This document shows positions 5,194-5,604 of a stretch of DNA of 5,604 nt, piece after piece. A model generated the notes under the pieces. The model was not told where the DNA came from. It searched no databases and worked only from the letters and a program-made list of their open reading frames with translations. Each line of letters begins with the position of its first letter. Within the stretch, counting starts at the first letter, position 1. The translations under genes and the position numbers were made by a program. The DNA lies in assembly GCA_900321505.1 (NCBI GenBank), contig ONWK01000063.1, forward strand, positions 1-5,604, written 5' to 3'. Source of the DNA: an uncultured Eubacteriales bacterium (GTDB lineage Bacteria > Bacillota > Clostridia > Lachnospirales > Lachnospiraceae).

Positions 5194-5604
5194 TCTTTAT
5201 TTTCCTCTCTGGATGGTATCTCAACCTCAGGCATCATTTCGTCGGAGATCTTCTGCATGATCCTGTTGAAAAGCTCAAACTCTTCGGGAGTAAGGCTCTT
5301 CTCCAGCCGGTCTTCTACTATCTCCATATACTTATGATTGATATTCCAGTATTTATAGTATTTGTCCGTAACCCTGAGGATCATCTCTCTCTTATCTTCA
5401 CCGGACTGTTCCTTGGTGATATATCCCTTCCGGATCAGGGAATTCACCTTATAGGTCGCATTCGGCGAGGATATCCCCACAAAATTCGCAAATTCATTTA
5501 TCGTGGGTTCTCCCAGACTGCCTATGATCTCAACACAGTAAGCCTCCGTCGTCGTAAGGGACAGCTCGCGGTTATTTATGCGCTTAAATACATCCCGGTA
5601 ATAA
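5190..5604 (-). CDS. MarR-family transcriptional regulator, N-terminus outside window
   Basis: The frame is open from the window edge to TGA at 5192-5190 and shows 137 residues. An internal GTG at 5480 lies in the middle of the DNA-binding domain, so it cannot be the start. In visible numbering, the winged helix-turn-helix runs from LSLTTTEAYCVEIIG (14-28) through the recognition helix (SSPNATYKVNSLIRKGYI, 45-62). It continues to a wing with the MarR-typical D-x-R motif (GEDKREMILRVT, 68-79). A long C-terminal dimerisation helix follows (about 80-125). About 10-20 residues are probably missing, since MarR proteins usually have 140-160. The last codons overlap the SAS-B start. MarR proteins often repress their own operon in response to a small ligand, so control of SAS-B is likely; the operator would lie upstream, outside the window. 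Confidence 0.92.
   Translation of the reverse strand, partial: YYRDVFKRINNRELSLTTTEAYCVEIIGSLGEPTINEFANFVGISSPNATYKVNSLIRKGYITKEQSGEDKREMILRVTDKYYKYWNINHKYMEIVEDRLEKSLTPEEFELFNRIMQKISDEMMPEVEIPSREENKE

Noticed and set aside
4711..5337. Plus-strand open frame of about 208 codons opposite SAS-B and MarR
   Set aside because: It spans the junction of two real minus-strand genes and has no ribosome site or domain pattern.
5190..5480. MarR gene starting at the GTG at 5480
   Set aside because: This start would cut off the first half of the winged helix. The upstream frame stays open to the edge and encodes the expected LTTTEAYCVEIIG and INEFANFVGIS helices.

Overview
The window is a compact bacterial locus with every credible gene on the minus strand. 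Transcription runs from high to low coordinates. Strong AGGAGG/GGGG-type ribosome binding sites, frequent ATA, AGA and AGG codons, a PhoB-type regulator with a two-membrane-segment kinase, and standalone helical-sensor AraC and MarR regulators point to an anaerobic Clostridia member, most likely a Lachnospiraceae-type gut or rumen bacterium. That assignment is an inference from protein style, not from a marker gene.

In transcription order the layout is as follows. A MarR-family regulator (5604-5190, cut at its N-terminus by the window edge) overlaps by ATGA a small alarmone synthetase, SAS-B (5193-4579). After a 74-nt leader with alternative hairpins come an OmpR/PhoB response regulator (4504-3830) and its sensor histidine kinase (3801-2557). 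The kinase stop codon sits at the foot of a 15-bp RNA hairpin. A 261-bp AT-rich intergenic region (2296-2556) holds a putative promoter and short direct repeats. The second gene set follows: an AraC-family regulator (2295-1555), a second small alarmone synthetase, SAS-A (1515-844), and, again through an ATGA overlap, a membrane protein (847-1, cut at its C-terminus by the window edge). That protein has an N-terminal half made of fourteen 12-residue arginine/glutamate-rich repeats. Its last visible residues suggest the start of a SanA/YdcF-like (DUF218) envelope domain.

The striking point is organisation. Two paralogous single-domain (p)ppGpp synthetases lie about 3 kb apart on one strand, on either side of a two-component system. 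Each sits downstream of a different type of transcription factor, and each shares an ATGA junction with a neighbour. A reasonable hypothesis is a stress locus, possibly for envelope stress, in which transcriptional and membrane sensing control local (p)ppGpp production. The sequence supports the family assignments well. The joint function and the envelope link are inference.

The repeat-rich gene stands out because its repeats look recently expanded: one 72-bp tandem pair differs at only 3 positions. The rest of the window is densely coding and otherwise ordinary.
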